From the NCBI GenBank assembly GCA_043228905.1, contig JBHGNT010000016.1:682001-746000 (forward strand): a stretch of DNA of 64,000 bases. The letters are read 5' to 3'. The DNA comes from Azolla caroliniana. Lineage: Eukaryota; Polypodiophyta. A program made the position numbers and the translations under genes. Under the pieces are notes generated by a model, which saw only the letters and a program-made list of their open reading frames with translations, was not told the origin of the DNA and ran no database searches. This document shows, one piece after another, positions 1-12,021 of this stretch (position 1 is its first letter; every line of letters begins with the position of its first letter).

Positions 1-1034
1 TGTGATTTAGCTATCCTGTAAAGCCATCAATTTCCCAACTATAAACATGTTCATATAAGAAGAGATTCAATTGAATCATAGTTTTCATAAGACCAGAAAA
101 TCTGGAAGCAAAATCAACATAAACAAAAAACAGCATGAAGAAGCTCAGATATATAGGCACATGTATAATTTCTATACTGTATTATATTCAATAATTAGAT
201 TTACCTAAAGAGATAAACAAAAAACAGATAGATGAGACACATGTGATTCTTTTCAGTTGATCATACTTTACAGTATATACAATCAGAGCTTTTTCAGAGA
301 GTATTCTACAGGTAAACCAAGTCCATGTAGCCATAACTGTATATTGCATCAACACTCAAATTTGACGCTATATTTATTTATCAAACACGACATGGTGTGT
401 ACCCAAACTAAGATCACAGGTAGATACATAGGGCATATGCTAATATAACAATTCGCCAAATTATTTTATCCAGATTCAGCATTTTGAGCTCTACAGTATT
501 TCTTGGAGACATCTAATCTTTGCTGGATAGAGTACATTTCTAGGACACCTAATCTTTGCTGGATTTCAAAATGCCAAGATAGTAAACTAAGTTTAGGAAT
601 TCACAGCACCATTTTTGGAAGGTACTATATCAAGTATCACTGTGGGACTCTCTAAGGCAGAACTAGTGGAGGATAAAAAAACTCAGAAATAACAAAACTG
701 AAGAGCTACTCGGTAAAAATGATTTACCATGCATGAAATCAAGTTAATGACAAGAAAATCCTGATATTCCTCATTATTGAAACCACATGAATGAGCTTTT
801 AAATCATTCAAGTCATCTGGAAGGAGTGGAGTTACAGACATGTTTGGATGTCAAATATAATTTATAAGCATTTCTGTTTCCATAAGTGTGAAGACGCACC
901 AAATTTGTATATTACACATTGCAATTAAAAAGAGATCCTTTGAACACCTCAAATGCAACAGTTATGTGCTTTTCCACACTCGAAAAGGTGACGTCAAACT
1001 TGGTGGCATCTCAAACATAATATAGATCATGCAC
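1..1034. other. non-coding, probable TONSOKU intron
   Basis: No conserved coding exon is recognisable on either strand. Because the TONSOKU family normally continues with about 800 more residues after the last visible exon, this stretch is best read as an intron, with the rest of the gene beyond the left edge. Short open frames here (for example on the plus strand at 257-448) have no similarity that I recognise. Confidence 0.5.
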
Positions 1035-4000
1035 CCATCCTTTTTTACTCTGAAAAACTGCAAGTTGTAAGAGACCATACTCATAAGCATCCTTGTATGC
1101 CTTCAATGCTTTATCCCACTCTTCAGTATAGTCAAGTGCATTTCCATAGTTGATCAATGCAACAGATTGTCCCTGTCAGTGAAACCAGAGAAAAAATCAA
1201 AACTTTCAAAATAACCAATTGCAGTAAAAACTTTCTTAATAGGCTTACTTCAAGGTGTCCAATGCGTTTACATAGATCCCAGCTCCTCAAATGCCATTTC
1301 TTAGCCTTGCTAAAATCCCTAAGATTATAGTAAGATTCTCCCACAATCTCCAAGGCATCCCCAAGCTTTTCCATATCTCCAATCTCTTTGACAACTGTTT
1401 TCAACCTCTTCGCAAGTTTGAGATGCTAAAATCCAAAACAATCAAAATCATCAAGATAATGAAAAATAGATTTTCACTGATTCACAGGATAGAAAACGTA
1501 TTTATGACATATCAAACAAATATTCCATACTCTAAAATGTGGGCTATGTATTTTGTCACAAGCTCAACAGAGATCCTGGACAATATGATCTCTATTTGTG
1601 TAATAGAAAAAATAACCTTGGCTGAGTTGGTCTTCATGAAAGAACCAAAAAGGTCAACTCCTTGGGGAAGGGAACATAATCTTAGATATTGCAATGAGAA
1701 GTGAATAGAATACAAACCAGACATTGGCCATGGTAAACATATGTAGATGGTGAGTAACCTCTTACCCAAGGTAAATATATTTGTTCTCCAATGCGAACTT
1801 TGTCAAGGGATATTTTTCTTGTTGATGCATTTAAAACTGTATCACAAGTTTGCAGATTTCTTTGAGGTCCCATGACGTTGCAATACTCTATTTTATTGGG
1901 GATAAGGAACCTCAATGTAGTTTGGTAGAACCAGCATTTGGTGCAGAGCATGGGAAAGTAAATGAATATTGTGATACAAAAACAAGCCTACAGTTACAAA
2001 TTTGAAGGTCCTGTGCATGGACAAAGTTGGCTGCTCCTAAGTCCATACATTCTTTCGTAACAATGGCCAATAGAAAAAGCAATTGCTAGTTTGGGCTAAG
2101 GCTCACATTTTACAAATGTTAGGTGCTTTGATGAGTAATCTGCAGCTTTAAAGTTAGAAACCCAGGTGAGGAGAAGAATTAGGACTTACATGCCATTGAC
2201 TAGTTTTTCATACGGGAGGTTATTCATAATTCCAAAGGTATAGATCCATATGATCACATGTTTTATGGGCATTTCAAACTGGATAGCAGATTTGAAAAAC
2301 ATTTATCTCAGCCAATTAAACAACTATAAATATTTTATCACTCTGTTTTCCTCCCTGCTGGCAAGTTTAGCAAGTATGGAGATAAGGAGCAAATATTCAA
2401 GGTGGCCGTGGTTAATGATGGTTATTAACCATTATAAAGATCCAGAGTACATGAATTCTAAGGCAAATTCAGAATTCATCCTTACATATAAACATTATCA
2501 GAAATTAAACTAGTAAGACAAGTCAAAAAATTTATAAGTACCTTCTCCCATGCTTGCAGGTCCTCTGCAAGCCCAATAAGTTCATTAAGCATCTTGCACT
2601 CGTCAGCTTTATGACTATTCTTGAAATCATTTAGCCTCTTCCGCTGGAATTTTTTCAATTGCTGCTCACCAACAGTTAATTTTAACAGCTTTTCTTCTGC
2701 TTGACCAACAACCTCCAGGTTCTTTTGTGCTGTTGAAACAAGGTCGTCCTCATCATCCAGAGATTTTGCTATTTGCAACGCCCTTTCAAAGCAGCGTTTA
2801 GCCTCTTCATATTTTTGGCGCTTGAAGTGCATTTCCCCTAAGTTGATAAAACCTTTTGCCTCACCTTGTGGTTGTGGTAGCCTTTGGCATATTGATATAT
2901 CCATTTGAGTGTGATACTTGGCTTTATCCCACGCTCTTTTTTCGCAATACAAGCGTCCCAAATTATGATGTAGTCGGGATCGTGTATCATCATCCTCCCT
3001 TAGCTCTTCTTCATTGCAAATCTTCAATGCTTGCTGAAAATATCTGGCAGCCTTACCGTGGTCATCTATAACCATCATAAGCAGTCCCATGTTGTTGTAC
3101 GCATCAATTAGCTCTTTTACAAAGGATGAAGAGTCCCTGCTAGGCGGATTCTCTTTCAGGCTTGTCGCAAGGTCCAAGGCAATCTTGAGATACTGCCTGG
3201 CATTCTGAAGTGCTAAAAAGTCATCTTTCCGCTCATAGATCTCAACATAAGTTCGCCCCAGTTGAGTGGTTGCTCTCTGTTGCTCCACTAGATTTTCAGT
3301 TTCTTCCGCCAATTCAACATGTTTTTTCTGGATAGAACAAAAACAAGCATCTTATTAACAAGTAATCATGTGTTAATTTGGGGCCTGGGCGGACGCTACA
3401 TGCCTACCCTCCAACAGGTCAAAGGTTATTCCAGCAGTGTTACGAAAACCGTATCTTCTGATGACTGCAAATGGAACCGTATAGCTTGGGTGATGGAACA
3501 AGTACATCACTGTATATAACCAACCATATATATATAGTTGTTCATCACCTAATATATAGTGGTTGATGGCTAGGCTGATAAAACTGCACATGATTATAGC
3601 ATAACTATTTGTTGATAAAACCATGTCTTCTTATCCTCGGTTCATATTCTTCCAAAATGTTTGACCTTACTTGAACTGGTAAATTTGGGTATGTTTCTAA
3701 TCACAATAATCTACATTTCTCTGGAAATCATACACATGAAGAGAAAACTATAGACTGATTGCACAGCCTGGATCATGAGAAGACAGCTGTGCAATGAAAG
3801 AACAAAGAGTGAGGGCCTATATGCGCAGTACCTGGTATACAAGTGCTTGCTCGAAGTCATTGAGGCGGAAGTATATCTCGCCCATGGATTGGCAGGTGGG
3901 CATGAGGTTGGCCGGGAGTGAGGCATCCACGTCTCTTCTCTTTGTGGAGATCTCATAGTCCTTCCGGAACCATTTGAGGGCTTCCACGTACTGGCCCATC

Positions 4001-4161
4001 TCCTTGCAGATGTGGCCCACCTGATTCGCCCATCGGGCCTGCTCGTCCCTGTCCCCTCTCTCTACAGCCTCCTTATACCCTGCCCTTGCCACCTCCGCCT
4101 CCTTCCTCCCGGACCCTCTCATTCTCGTCCTCCCCTCCTTAGTCAGCCACCCGACGACCAC
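1035..4161 (-). CDS. TSK: TONSOKU/BRUSHY1-like TPR protein, N-terminal part (3' end outside window)
   Basis: Four exons read right to left: 4161-3832, 3327-2542, 1425-1249 and 1172-1035, all with GT..AG borders and all joined in phase 0. The visible part encodes roughly 465-475 residues of TPR-like helical repeats. Family signatures are [56 protein letters not shown] and [20 protein letters not shown], which match the TONSOKU (BRU1/MGO3) N-terminus. In plants this nuclear protein supports replication-fork repair, post-replicative chromatin and meristem organisation through TPR and LRR regions; the LRR half is not in the window. Two starts are possible: Met at 4161 or Met at 4122. The family usually begins close to the first helix, so 4122 is plausible. 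The last donor (after a Gly-Trp at 1035) is the least certain junction. Confidence 0.85.
1426..2541 (-). other. TONSOKU intron 2
   Basis: A 1.1-kb intron bounded by AAG|gtacttat on the 5' side and ttttag|CAT on the 3' side. It contains several short open frames in other registers but nothing conserved. Confidence 0.7.
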
Positions 4162-4192
4162 CCGCAGCTAATGATCGGTGTGTGTGCGCGCA

Positions 4193-4329
4193 CAGCAGCA
4201 GCAGGAGGGCTACTGCTACTGCTACTGCTGCTCTTGCTGATGATGATGATGATTAGTTAATGCTGCTGCTGCTGCTCTTGCTGATGATGATGATGACTGC
4301 TGCTGCTGCTGCTGCTCTTATTGTTGATA

Positions 4330-4366
<37 letters not shown>

Positions 4367-4367
4367 C
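4193..4367. repeat. compound trinucleotide microsatellite in TONSOKU 5' region
   Basis: Alternating runs of (CTG/TGC)n and (GAT/ATG)n, arranged as three successive blocks (TGC run, CTCTTGCT linker, GATGAT run), the last GAT run being about 14 units long. It lies 30-200 bp upstream of the TONSOKU start codon, so it is probably in the 5' UTR or core promoter. The three-block pattern suggests segmental duplication as well as slippage. Confidence 0.9.
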
Positions 4368-4820
4368 GCTACTCTCTCATCTAATCTAATCTAATCTACC
4401 TCTGCCCATTGAGCGCGTGATCGCAGAAGATGCTGCTGCAGAGCCAGCCCACGCCGCGTCGTCTTCTTTTCCTTTGGGCGGGAAACAACAACTATAACAT
4501 ACATATTGAAAGACCGAAAGAATATGTATCTCTTTGTTTCTTTTTACTGGTTCCAACATTTGCCGAGATCTCGTCCATTATGTACATACTGTACATACCT
4601 GCCCATATGCATGCATACATGCATGCGGGTGGTATGCCATTTAACATTACCCGCATCTCACTCACTCACTACATACTTCCTTCCTGAAAAAAGGCTTTTT
4701 TGCGGAACGAAATAAATGTTGGATGTCCAATTTTTGTTTCCGCCCTACAACATTTCTCATGGGAGGATACGTCTTCTATATTGTTGGACTTGGCATGCAA
4801 TATGTTTAAGAGGGTTATCA

Positions 4821-4966
4821 AGTACATACCTTCTTTGCATGATGTATGTATGTATGTATGATGGCTCAAATGTGATGATTGGTTGTCAAGCACATACCTT
4901 CTTTGCAAGATGTATGTATGTATGTATGTATGTATGATGGCTCAAATGTGATGATTGGTTGAAGGG
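4821..4966. repeat. two-copy tandem repeat with ATGT microsatellite
   Basis: A ~68-bp unit beginning with acataccttctttgca and ending with gatgattggttg occurs twice in tandem. The internal (GTAT)n tract is longer in the second copy. The surrounding stretch from 4374 to 5461 shows no gene. Confidence 0.85.
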
Positions 4967-5498
4967 CATTTATGAAGAGGCAATGACTATCATCCCATAA
5001 ACATCAGAGGGTATGAACAAACACTACTCAAATGGGATTCCCGTCATCTTTCTTCTTAGAAAATAGAAACGTTAGAATGAGTTGATCCCAAATATTTCCA
5101 ATAAAAGGCAAGCATATATTGTTACATTTGTTCTCGGACACGACAAAGGAATTTCTCAAACTAAGCAACTAATCTCTTTTATAAAACATGGAAGTACAAC
5201 TTGGATTTTGAATAAGCAACATTCAAGTCATTCTAATAATGATCCTACCAATCATACATAATTTTGAACAAATTTTTGCAATGTGTCCAAAGTACAACAC
5301 CGATGTTTGGTCTCTATAATTTGTGTAAGTTGATGTTGTTGGACCCATATGGGATCACTAACTTTGTAAAATTACTTACTATGAAGTCGACTAGAAGTAT
5401 TTGAGTATCCAAAATTAGTGTAAATGTGTTAAGAGTGCCTTGACAAGGAATATTGGCACATAAGTATCGGGAAATGCTTATCAATCTTTTGGGGTACG

Positions 5499-5942
5499 TT
5501 GGATCAAGAAACTGTTTTTTATCATTATCATAATTCATCATTGACTTTACATGTGAAAAGTTTTCAGGTGTACGTTACGAATAGCTCCTTGCAAGGAGTC
5601 AAGTTCTTTTCTAGGTGTTATGTTTGGAACTTTATTTCCTCGTTGGCCTTATGGATTATTTGGAAAGCAAGGTGTTCTAAAATATATAATGATGAAGATA
5701 CTAATGTTGTGGATCAAGTTAAATCTTTCTGGGAATTATTGGTAAATATAGTTAAAGGTGAATATGATAGCTATAAGGGTTGTGGAAATGGGCCTAACCG
5801 GAAAAGAAAGCGACTTAGAAGAGTCTGGTCAACCATTCCTATTTTTTTGGATGCAACAGGGGAAGATGTAAAGTGGAATTATGTTCCACCTCGATGGTTG
5901 TTTCCGCCACCAGCGCCATTTATATTGAACACAGCCGTTTAG
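5499..5942 (+). pseudogene. LINE ORF2 C-terminal fragment
   Basis: An open frame of about 147 codons containing WNFISSLALWIIWKARCSKI, typical of the region downstream of reverse transcriptase in plant LINEs. It ends with a Pro/Trp-rich tail around PPRWLFPPPAPF. The same tail motif (HPKWLFPPW) occurs at the end of the LINE remnant at 62905-63690, so the two are probably one family. It lacks a reverse transcriptase and is a dead fragment inside the 5462-7750 insertion. Confidence 0.65.
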
Positions 5943-7050
5943 GATGAGTGCGTGAGGAAAGTGTAAACTGTTTTTGTGTTGTAAATACAGGTTTTCCACG
6001 GACATTGGCAACAAGCTATTCGACGAGAGGGCTGATGTGGAAAGAAGGAAGAATGTGTAAGAGAAAAGGATGGGGTATGGTGGCGGGGTCATAGTCGACA
6101 ATCGTGAGTGGGTGGGGAATTTTTACACTAATTTTTGTTTTTAATACAGGTTTTTCGTCAACAGTGCAAGATGTTAATCGGCAAGAGGGCTGACGTGGAC
6201 TGAATGAAGAATTTTTTGTTTTGTGATAAGGATGAGGGAAGATGGCGGGGGGGTCGAAGCCGTCTATCATGAGTGAGGAAACTTTGAGATTAACTGTTTT
6301 GTTATTGATACAGGTTTTTTCGTGGACATTGGTCATGACGATAATTGGCTAGACGGTTGATGTGGATTGAACGAAGAATTTTTCTGTGTGAAAGTGATAA
6401 GATTGAGTGAAGATGGTGGGGAGGGTGAAGCCGACTATAACGAGTGGGTGAGAAAATGTTTACACTAATTTTGTGTTGATCAATACAGGATATGCGTGGA
6501 CATTGCCACCGTGTTAATTGGTGAGATGGCTGATGTCGACTGTATGAAGAATTTCTGTGTTAAGGATGAGTGAAGATGGTGGGGAGGGTGAAGCCGACTA
6601 TAACGAGTGGGTGAGGAAATGTTTACATTAATTTTGTGTTGATCAATACAGGATATGCGTGGACGCCACCGTGGTATTTGGTGAGATGGCTGATGTCGAC
6701 TGAATGAAGAATTATTGTGTTAAGGATGAGTGAAGATGGTGGGGAGGGTCGAAGCCAATGTGCAGGAGTGGGTGAGGACATGTTTTAACCTAAATTTTTG
6801 TTGATTATACAGGATATGCGTGGACATTGGAACCAGGTTAATCGGTGAGATGGCTGATGTCGACTAAAGGAAGAAATATTTGTGGTGAGGATGAGTGAAG
6901 ATGGTGGGGAGGGTCGAAGCCAATCATCACGAGTGGGTGAGGAATTTTTAGACGGATTTTATTCTTATCACAGATTTTTGGGGTTTTTGGGCAATGACGT
7001 TAATCGGAGACATGACTGATGTGGGTTAAATGAAGAATGGTTGTGATGAG
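5940..7050 (+). repeat. array of about seven ~161-bp tandem repeats
   Basis: Each unit contains an AT-rich stretch ending tacagg, then a cgtggacattgg-type block, a gctgatgt block, a gaagaatt block and gatggtgggg-agggt-gaagcc. The tacag(g) anchor occurs near 5987, 6145, 6310, 6485, 6648, 6809 and 6970, giving spacings of 158-175 bp. Copies 4 to 6 are the most alike, the outer ones more diverged. It lies inside the LINE insertion, directly after the ORF2 stop. Confidence 0.9.
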
Positions 7051-7750
7051 ATTATGGTCTAATCAATGTATGGCTGTTCTGAGTTGGTAGAGATTATCAT
7101 GGTTGCTTCAAAGTGACAGGTGCTGCAGGGACTGTTTTGGTGTTGTGTTTTCAACGGCAACAGCCGAGGAAGGTTCAATCTTGCATGGGAAAAGACAGAC
7201 AAAGATACAAGAGGTTGGACAGATTTATGAGCTTGGAAAGTCAGCTTGAAGAAGACTACGGCCAAGAAGTAGCAGATTACCTCAATGGCTTGATTGGAGA
7301 GAGCAGTTTTGTATTACCTAAGTGGTACAAAACGACATTCACAAGGGAAAATTAAAGGCCAACGAACGGGAACAACTATTGGACAACCAGGTGATGGTGA
7401 ACAACTTTAGTACATGCGGAACCAAATGCAAACATGGAGTTTTTAGACTACTAGCCATGATTACCACCAAGATATGTATTCACTTGGACCGCAGGAATTT
7501 GTTTATAGGTTGAATATGGGTATACTAAAGAGCTTTAGTATATGTGGAATCACATTCAACCAATGTTGGCTGCAACATGATGTTTTCAGAGGCCATAACA
7601 AATGCCATCATTATTTGGTCCCTTTTTTTACGATATATACTTATGGAGTGGAAATTATTATGTACAATTTGTAGATTGCCTTTGGCATTGTTAATTTTAA
7701 TACCAATGGAGCATATTTTTTATGGAAAAAAAAAAGTATCGGGAAATGCT

Positions 7751-8410
7751 AAATCAACGTAACACCATCTTCAATGTAACCATATGTAATACCCTGGTTG
7801 TTGAATAACATATTCAAAGAAGAGAGCTTTGCCTCACCAATAAAGTCTCGACAATGTTTCAAATGTCGTAAAGAAGGGATAGCAATTCGAGTTATGTAGT
7901 CCTTACACCACCGTATATTCCCATATGTCCATATGGATTTCTCCCAAATCCTAGGATAACTGATATTTATCGACAATCCAATCCAGACGTTAACCCATTA
8001 AAACAAACTATAGAATTAGTCTATACGGTTATGCGTACAACAATATCCAAACAAGAAAACCGGGTCCCTCTCATCATCCTTAAACGGACGGAGTCTGAGG
8101 TTCCATTTTCGGTTCCTCGAGCAGATGCACTGAGGTTCCATTTTCGGCTCCTTGAGCAGACGCACTGCAATGTTGTGACGTACCAATAGACCGATCAAGC
8201 TTTGGTGGATAAACGAAGAAAGAAAGTATCGAGCGGTGTTGTGAAATTGAAAAACTAAGCAAAACATCGTGTATGCGGAACTTGGAAGGAAGGTGTAAAT
8301 AAACTTTAAAGGTCGGCCGCATCTCTTCTCTGTCTTTTTTTCACCCGGCGGTGGCAGGGCTACAGAGGTTGGCTGGCTTTTAGGGTTAATCACGATCAGA
8401 GGAAGCAGAC
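7751..8410. other. intergenic, upstream of zinc-ribbon gene
   Basis: No gene seen. It holds a 35-bp two-copy tandem repeat at about 8096-8166 (units starting tgaggttccattttcgg). The last ~80 bp before 8411 probably include the 5' UTR of the downstream gene. Proline-rich open frames on the minus strand are shadows of the acidic exon. Confidence 0.6.
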
Positions 8411-11400
8411 ATGAGCCTCGCTCTAGTGCAAGCTTATTCCTCAGAGGAGGAGGAGGAGGAGGAGGAAGAAGAGGCGGAGGTGCTGCAGTCTTCCGATGCT
8501 GAATCTGATGGTGGTGGAGCCACAGCCACATCCACAGCCACGCCTATTCCCACCTCTCAACACCAAACCACCATTTCTTCTGTTTGTTCTACAATTGACT
8601 CGCTTCTCAGCTCTTCCTCATCGCTGCTACCTTCAGCCGCCATGGTCTTCTCTGAGGTAAGGCCACGATTACATGCATACACGCATTAATAGAGGCGGAC
8701 ATGGCCTATGTTACGCATCCAAAACTCCTACAGTCGTGTCATCAGTCATGCAGTATATAACCCTAAACCCATTGGAATAAAAACGCCCATCGATCTGGAA
8801 CTGAAACTATAGAAAGAGCTCCCTTAGTAATGAACATTACTATCAGAGCAGCTGTGCGATACGAGATACATACAACCCAGGGGAGTAGTCATCCTAGAAT
8901 ACCAAGTCAGCACCGTGGCCATAATGTATGTGTGTGTGTGTGTTACATATATAGAAGGGCGGGGGAGCTATTTTGGAAGTTACTTGATCTCGCTATCACC
9001 AGGCCTTCTGTACAGTGTTGTTGGCATAGTCCACATATATCAGTTGCGTTCTTTGCCATTGCAACAGTTTCCATGGAAGCACTGGATGAGTTTTGATCTC
9101 AGAGAGATGCAGAACAGTAAGAGTAATAAGTGCATTCTGCAGATTCCTTGAAGCAGACATTATAATGTTTTAACGGCATGCTCCAAAAAAGCAGCTATGA
9201 TCATGACAGAATGGTTGTTAACAAATCAGTATACTATCCATCCACGTGACAGAAGTGGACAGGAAGAACCTGGAATACCTTACCTTAGAAATTCATCGTC
9301 CATTTATACATTCCAGTGGTGTCAGAATCATTGCTATGAACTCTAACCACCATTTTAGGTGCTATCTTCAAGATAGTTGCATTTATAGTTTTGAAGTATA
9401 TAGATTCATTATCTGTTATCTCGGGATCAATGCTCAATTATTTCAGAGATGCGTTTGCATTTATGATCCTAATGTTTAGAATAATTGGATGGTGACTTAG
9501 AGAACCACGTTTACTAACCCTTCTACCCAATCTCCAATGTTCGAGATAGATTTACTTGTGGTCCCGTGTATATGAAGATTAGTGACCATGATTGGTCAGG
9601 ATTCCCGCAAAGGTGATGTAATTTAATCCAAAATCCACTCTTCTTGCTATTTCCAGTTTGTACAGCAGGTAATTTGCTCCATATATTCAGATTAGTAACC
9701 GCCGCAATGACATGTAGAATTCCATTAAAAAAAGGTTTTCATTAATCAAATTACTCTTCTTGTGACATCCTATAGATACGAGAGTGAGGAACCTAGCTGA
9801 AGAAAATTATCAGGATAGATGTTACATGTTGGTTCCTGTGTGGAGATGTTTGAACTTGACATGCATTGTCGTTTAGCTATATAAGGAGACTCTTGTATCA
9901 TATATTGCATGAAAATCACCTCTAGGGAGAGCTAGTGGATTCTCAACGATGTGAACTATCACTGTTGCATAGGTGATGAGGACAGCACTCTAGTCAGCAA
10001 TCGGAGGAAATTATAGTGTGGAGAACGACAGGAACTGAAGAAGAGAAGGGGTGTTGGCAATGCTTGGTAAGGCTGCTTAGAGTTACAAGGGTTGAATGGT
10101 GTGGAGTATTAAGGAGGAAGGTAGAGGCATGGGGATATGGTTGATTGCAGTATGAAGTGGTGTGGTAGTGGCTGTGCACAAAGGTCATTGCAGAAAAAAA
10201 CAAGCATAAAATGCAGATGTCAACGAGGAAGATGAAGCCAGCTACTTCAGCCACCCTCATCAGCATGAGCATTGGTTCACCTATCATTATTATCTTCTTC
10301 TTCAACAGTGCCTGTCTCTGTCTGGCTCGATTAACTCTTGAGATTCCATAGCAAGCAACCTGGGTTCAATCCTTGACATGTCAAAACCTTAACTTCAAAA
10401 ATGACGACGACTAGCTTCTAATCAAAAAACACTTATTTCTTTTATAAAACGTAATAATGAATATCAGTCATTCTAATTTAGCCTAAGTGAAAGTTTTGAA
10501 ACTAGTTGAAGATCTATGTAGCCTAACCATGACACAAAATATATGACATGCATGATAAGAGATTAAGACTGCAGACAAACAAGAGTGAGCTCAAGGAGTT
10601 GTCTGTTATATTACCTTGTAAGATATACCTTTCAATACATAGAGCATACAAGAACATTTTTGTTTTGTCAGTGTGTATCTCATATGCATCAGAATGTATT
10701 AACTCATGATTAATTGTCTTTTGCATGATACTACATAATGTATGTGCATGTGGTGATACTAACTAGTGGCTACGTCAATAAAAACATTTATGGATATTTG
10801 TAAGGCTCCAAATTTTTTAAGGGAAATTTCCATTTAGTTCGAAGTTTTTCACAAATGAGAATCCATAAACATTTTCTGGGTTGCAAAAATTGGTTGGGAA
10901 CTTCCGTATATCTCTCTACCACCTCGTAAGCATACTGCAGAAAGGCTATTCTCTAACATTCATTAGTGTCTTTATGCAAACTATAAATTTTATGTAAAAA
11001 TATGCATTCAAATTTTAGAGTTTGTAGGGTGGTTAGTATTAAAGTGCGCTACTTCGCTGAAGGTTTCAGATACTACTAATAATGGAGTCATACACTCATT
11101 ACGTTGGTTTCCTTGCATTTGTTTTTAAAAAGATTTTCATTCTTCCGTCATTCACATAAACTTATGGTTATTACTTTGTTTTCATCAAGTCAATTCTCGG
11201 TTAACTACTTTAAAATATGATCATTGCTTCTTTCATGGTGTCAATTCTGGGTTTGTTCTGATGAAGATATACGCATTAGTGATGCATTTGAAACAAAGTA
11301 TTATTAGTGTTCTCATTATCCTTAGAGATCTTTGCCATTGTTTACTTCTTGTAGGTAACTGGACCTCCAGATTATCTGAAAGACAGTATGGGATACCTTG

Positions 11401-12021
11401 TACCAATTCAAACCCCCAAAACCTTGGTTGCACGGCCTCAAAAGGATCTTCCTGCTGGTAAATTGAATAACATATGGTAATTCTTTTCTCTGGTTTTTGA
11501 ATGAATTTTGTTGGTTGTGACTTTCTGGTTTGATTTGCCAAATGTTTCCAGGTGCTATTGTAGAATCAAAGCCACAATTGTTTGGGCTGCAAGAACGCGT
11601 TCGAAGTGATCAAAGCAAAGAGAGAGAAGAATCTAGAAGTCTACGAACTGCAGGGATGCCACCTCCTGATGATGCTGCAAAACTTTTGGGGTCTGTATGG
11701 TGCATTCTTTGTATTGCATTTTCCATTCATTTGTTATCATCTCCTGCGAATCTACTGGTTTAGTTGTGGATAGCTGACATGTTTGAATTTCAACATAGGG
11801 TCTGCCTGCAATGTGGTGTTCCGAAGACGTATTCTGCTGTCAAAGAAGGCTTGGTGTGCCCAGTTTGTAAAGATCGTCAGTTTTCACACAATGATGCAGA
11901 TTCAAAGAGACGAGGATCTAAAATTAAGGACAAAGAACGGAACAAACGTGTCAAAGGTCAATCATCACATGCCACGTGGAAGAGTGAAACTGAAATGCAC
12001 CTCAGGCAGCAATTTGATTGA
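8411..12021 (+). CDS. small acidic zinc-ribbon protein, function unknown
   Basis: Four exons, 8411-8656, 11355-11457, 11552-11690 and 11799-12021, with GT..AG borders. They sum to 711 nt and encode 236 residues. The N-terminus has a run of ten Glu (microsatellite-like GAG/GAA) and a Ser/Thr-rich low-complexity stretch to about residue 80. A conserved-looking middle follows (VTGPPDYLKDSMGYLVPIQ, MPPPDDAAKLLG). Near residues 163-185 there is a CLQCG..CPVC ribbon, a likely zinc site with two CxxC pairs, and then a Lys/Arg-rich tail. The splice phases and the conservation-like middle argue for a real gene. I do not recognise a named family; a nuclear or RNA-associated role would be a guess. Intron 1 is unusually long (2.7 kb). 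Confidence 0.75.
8657..11354 (+). other. intron 1 of zinc-ribbon gene
   Basis: A 2.7-kb intron with donor GAG|gtaagg and acceptor ttgtag|GTAACTGG. It contains a short (TG)n tract near 8928-8942. I found no exon or recognisable transposon in it. Confidence 0.75.

Larger units (their letters stand above)
5462..7750 (+). mobile_element. 5'-truncated LINE insertion with 17-bp target duplication
   Basis: The 17-mer aagtatcgggaaatgct occurs at 5462-5478 and again at 7734-7750. The second copy directly follows a run of about ten A, the hallmark of target-primed reverse transcription. The enclosed DNA starts inside the C-terminal region of a LINE ORF2 (5499-5942), then has an array of ~161-bp repeats (about 5940-7050), then a 3' segment with no clear ORF. 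Host DNA on the two sides reads continuously once one 17-mer is removed. The size (about 2.27 kb without one copy) means the reverse transcriptase core is missing. Confidence 0.85.

Noticed and set aside
5829-6336. Minus-strand Pro/His-rich frames
   Set aside because: Read-through of the ~161-bp array on the opposite strand from the LINE; no start context or family.
8016-8531. 171-codon proline-rich minus-strand frame
   Set aside because: It is the complement of the Glu-rich first exon and its upstream region; low complexity only.
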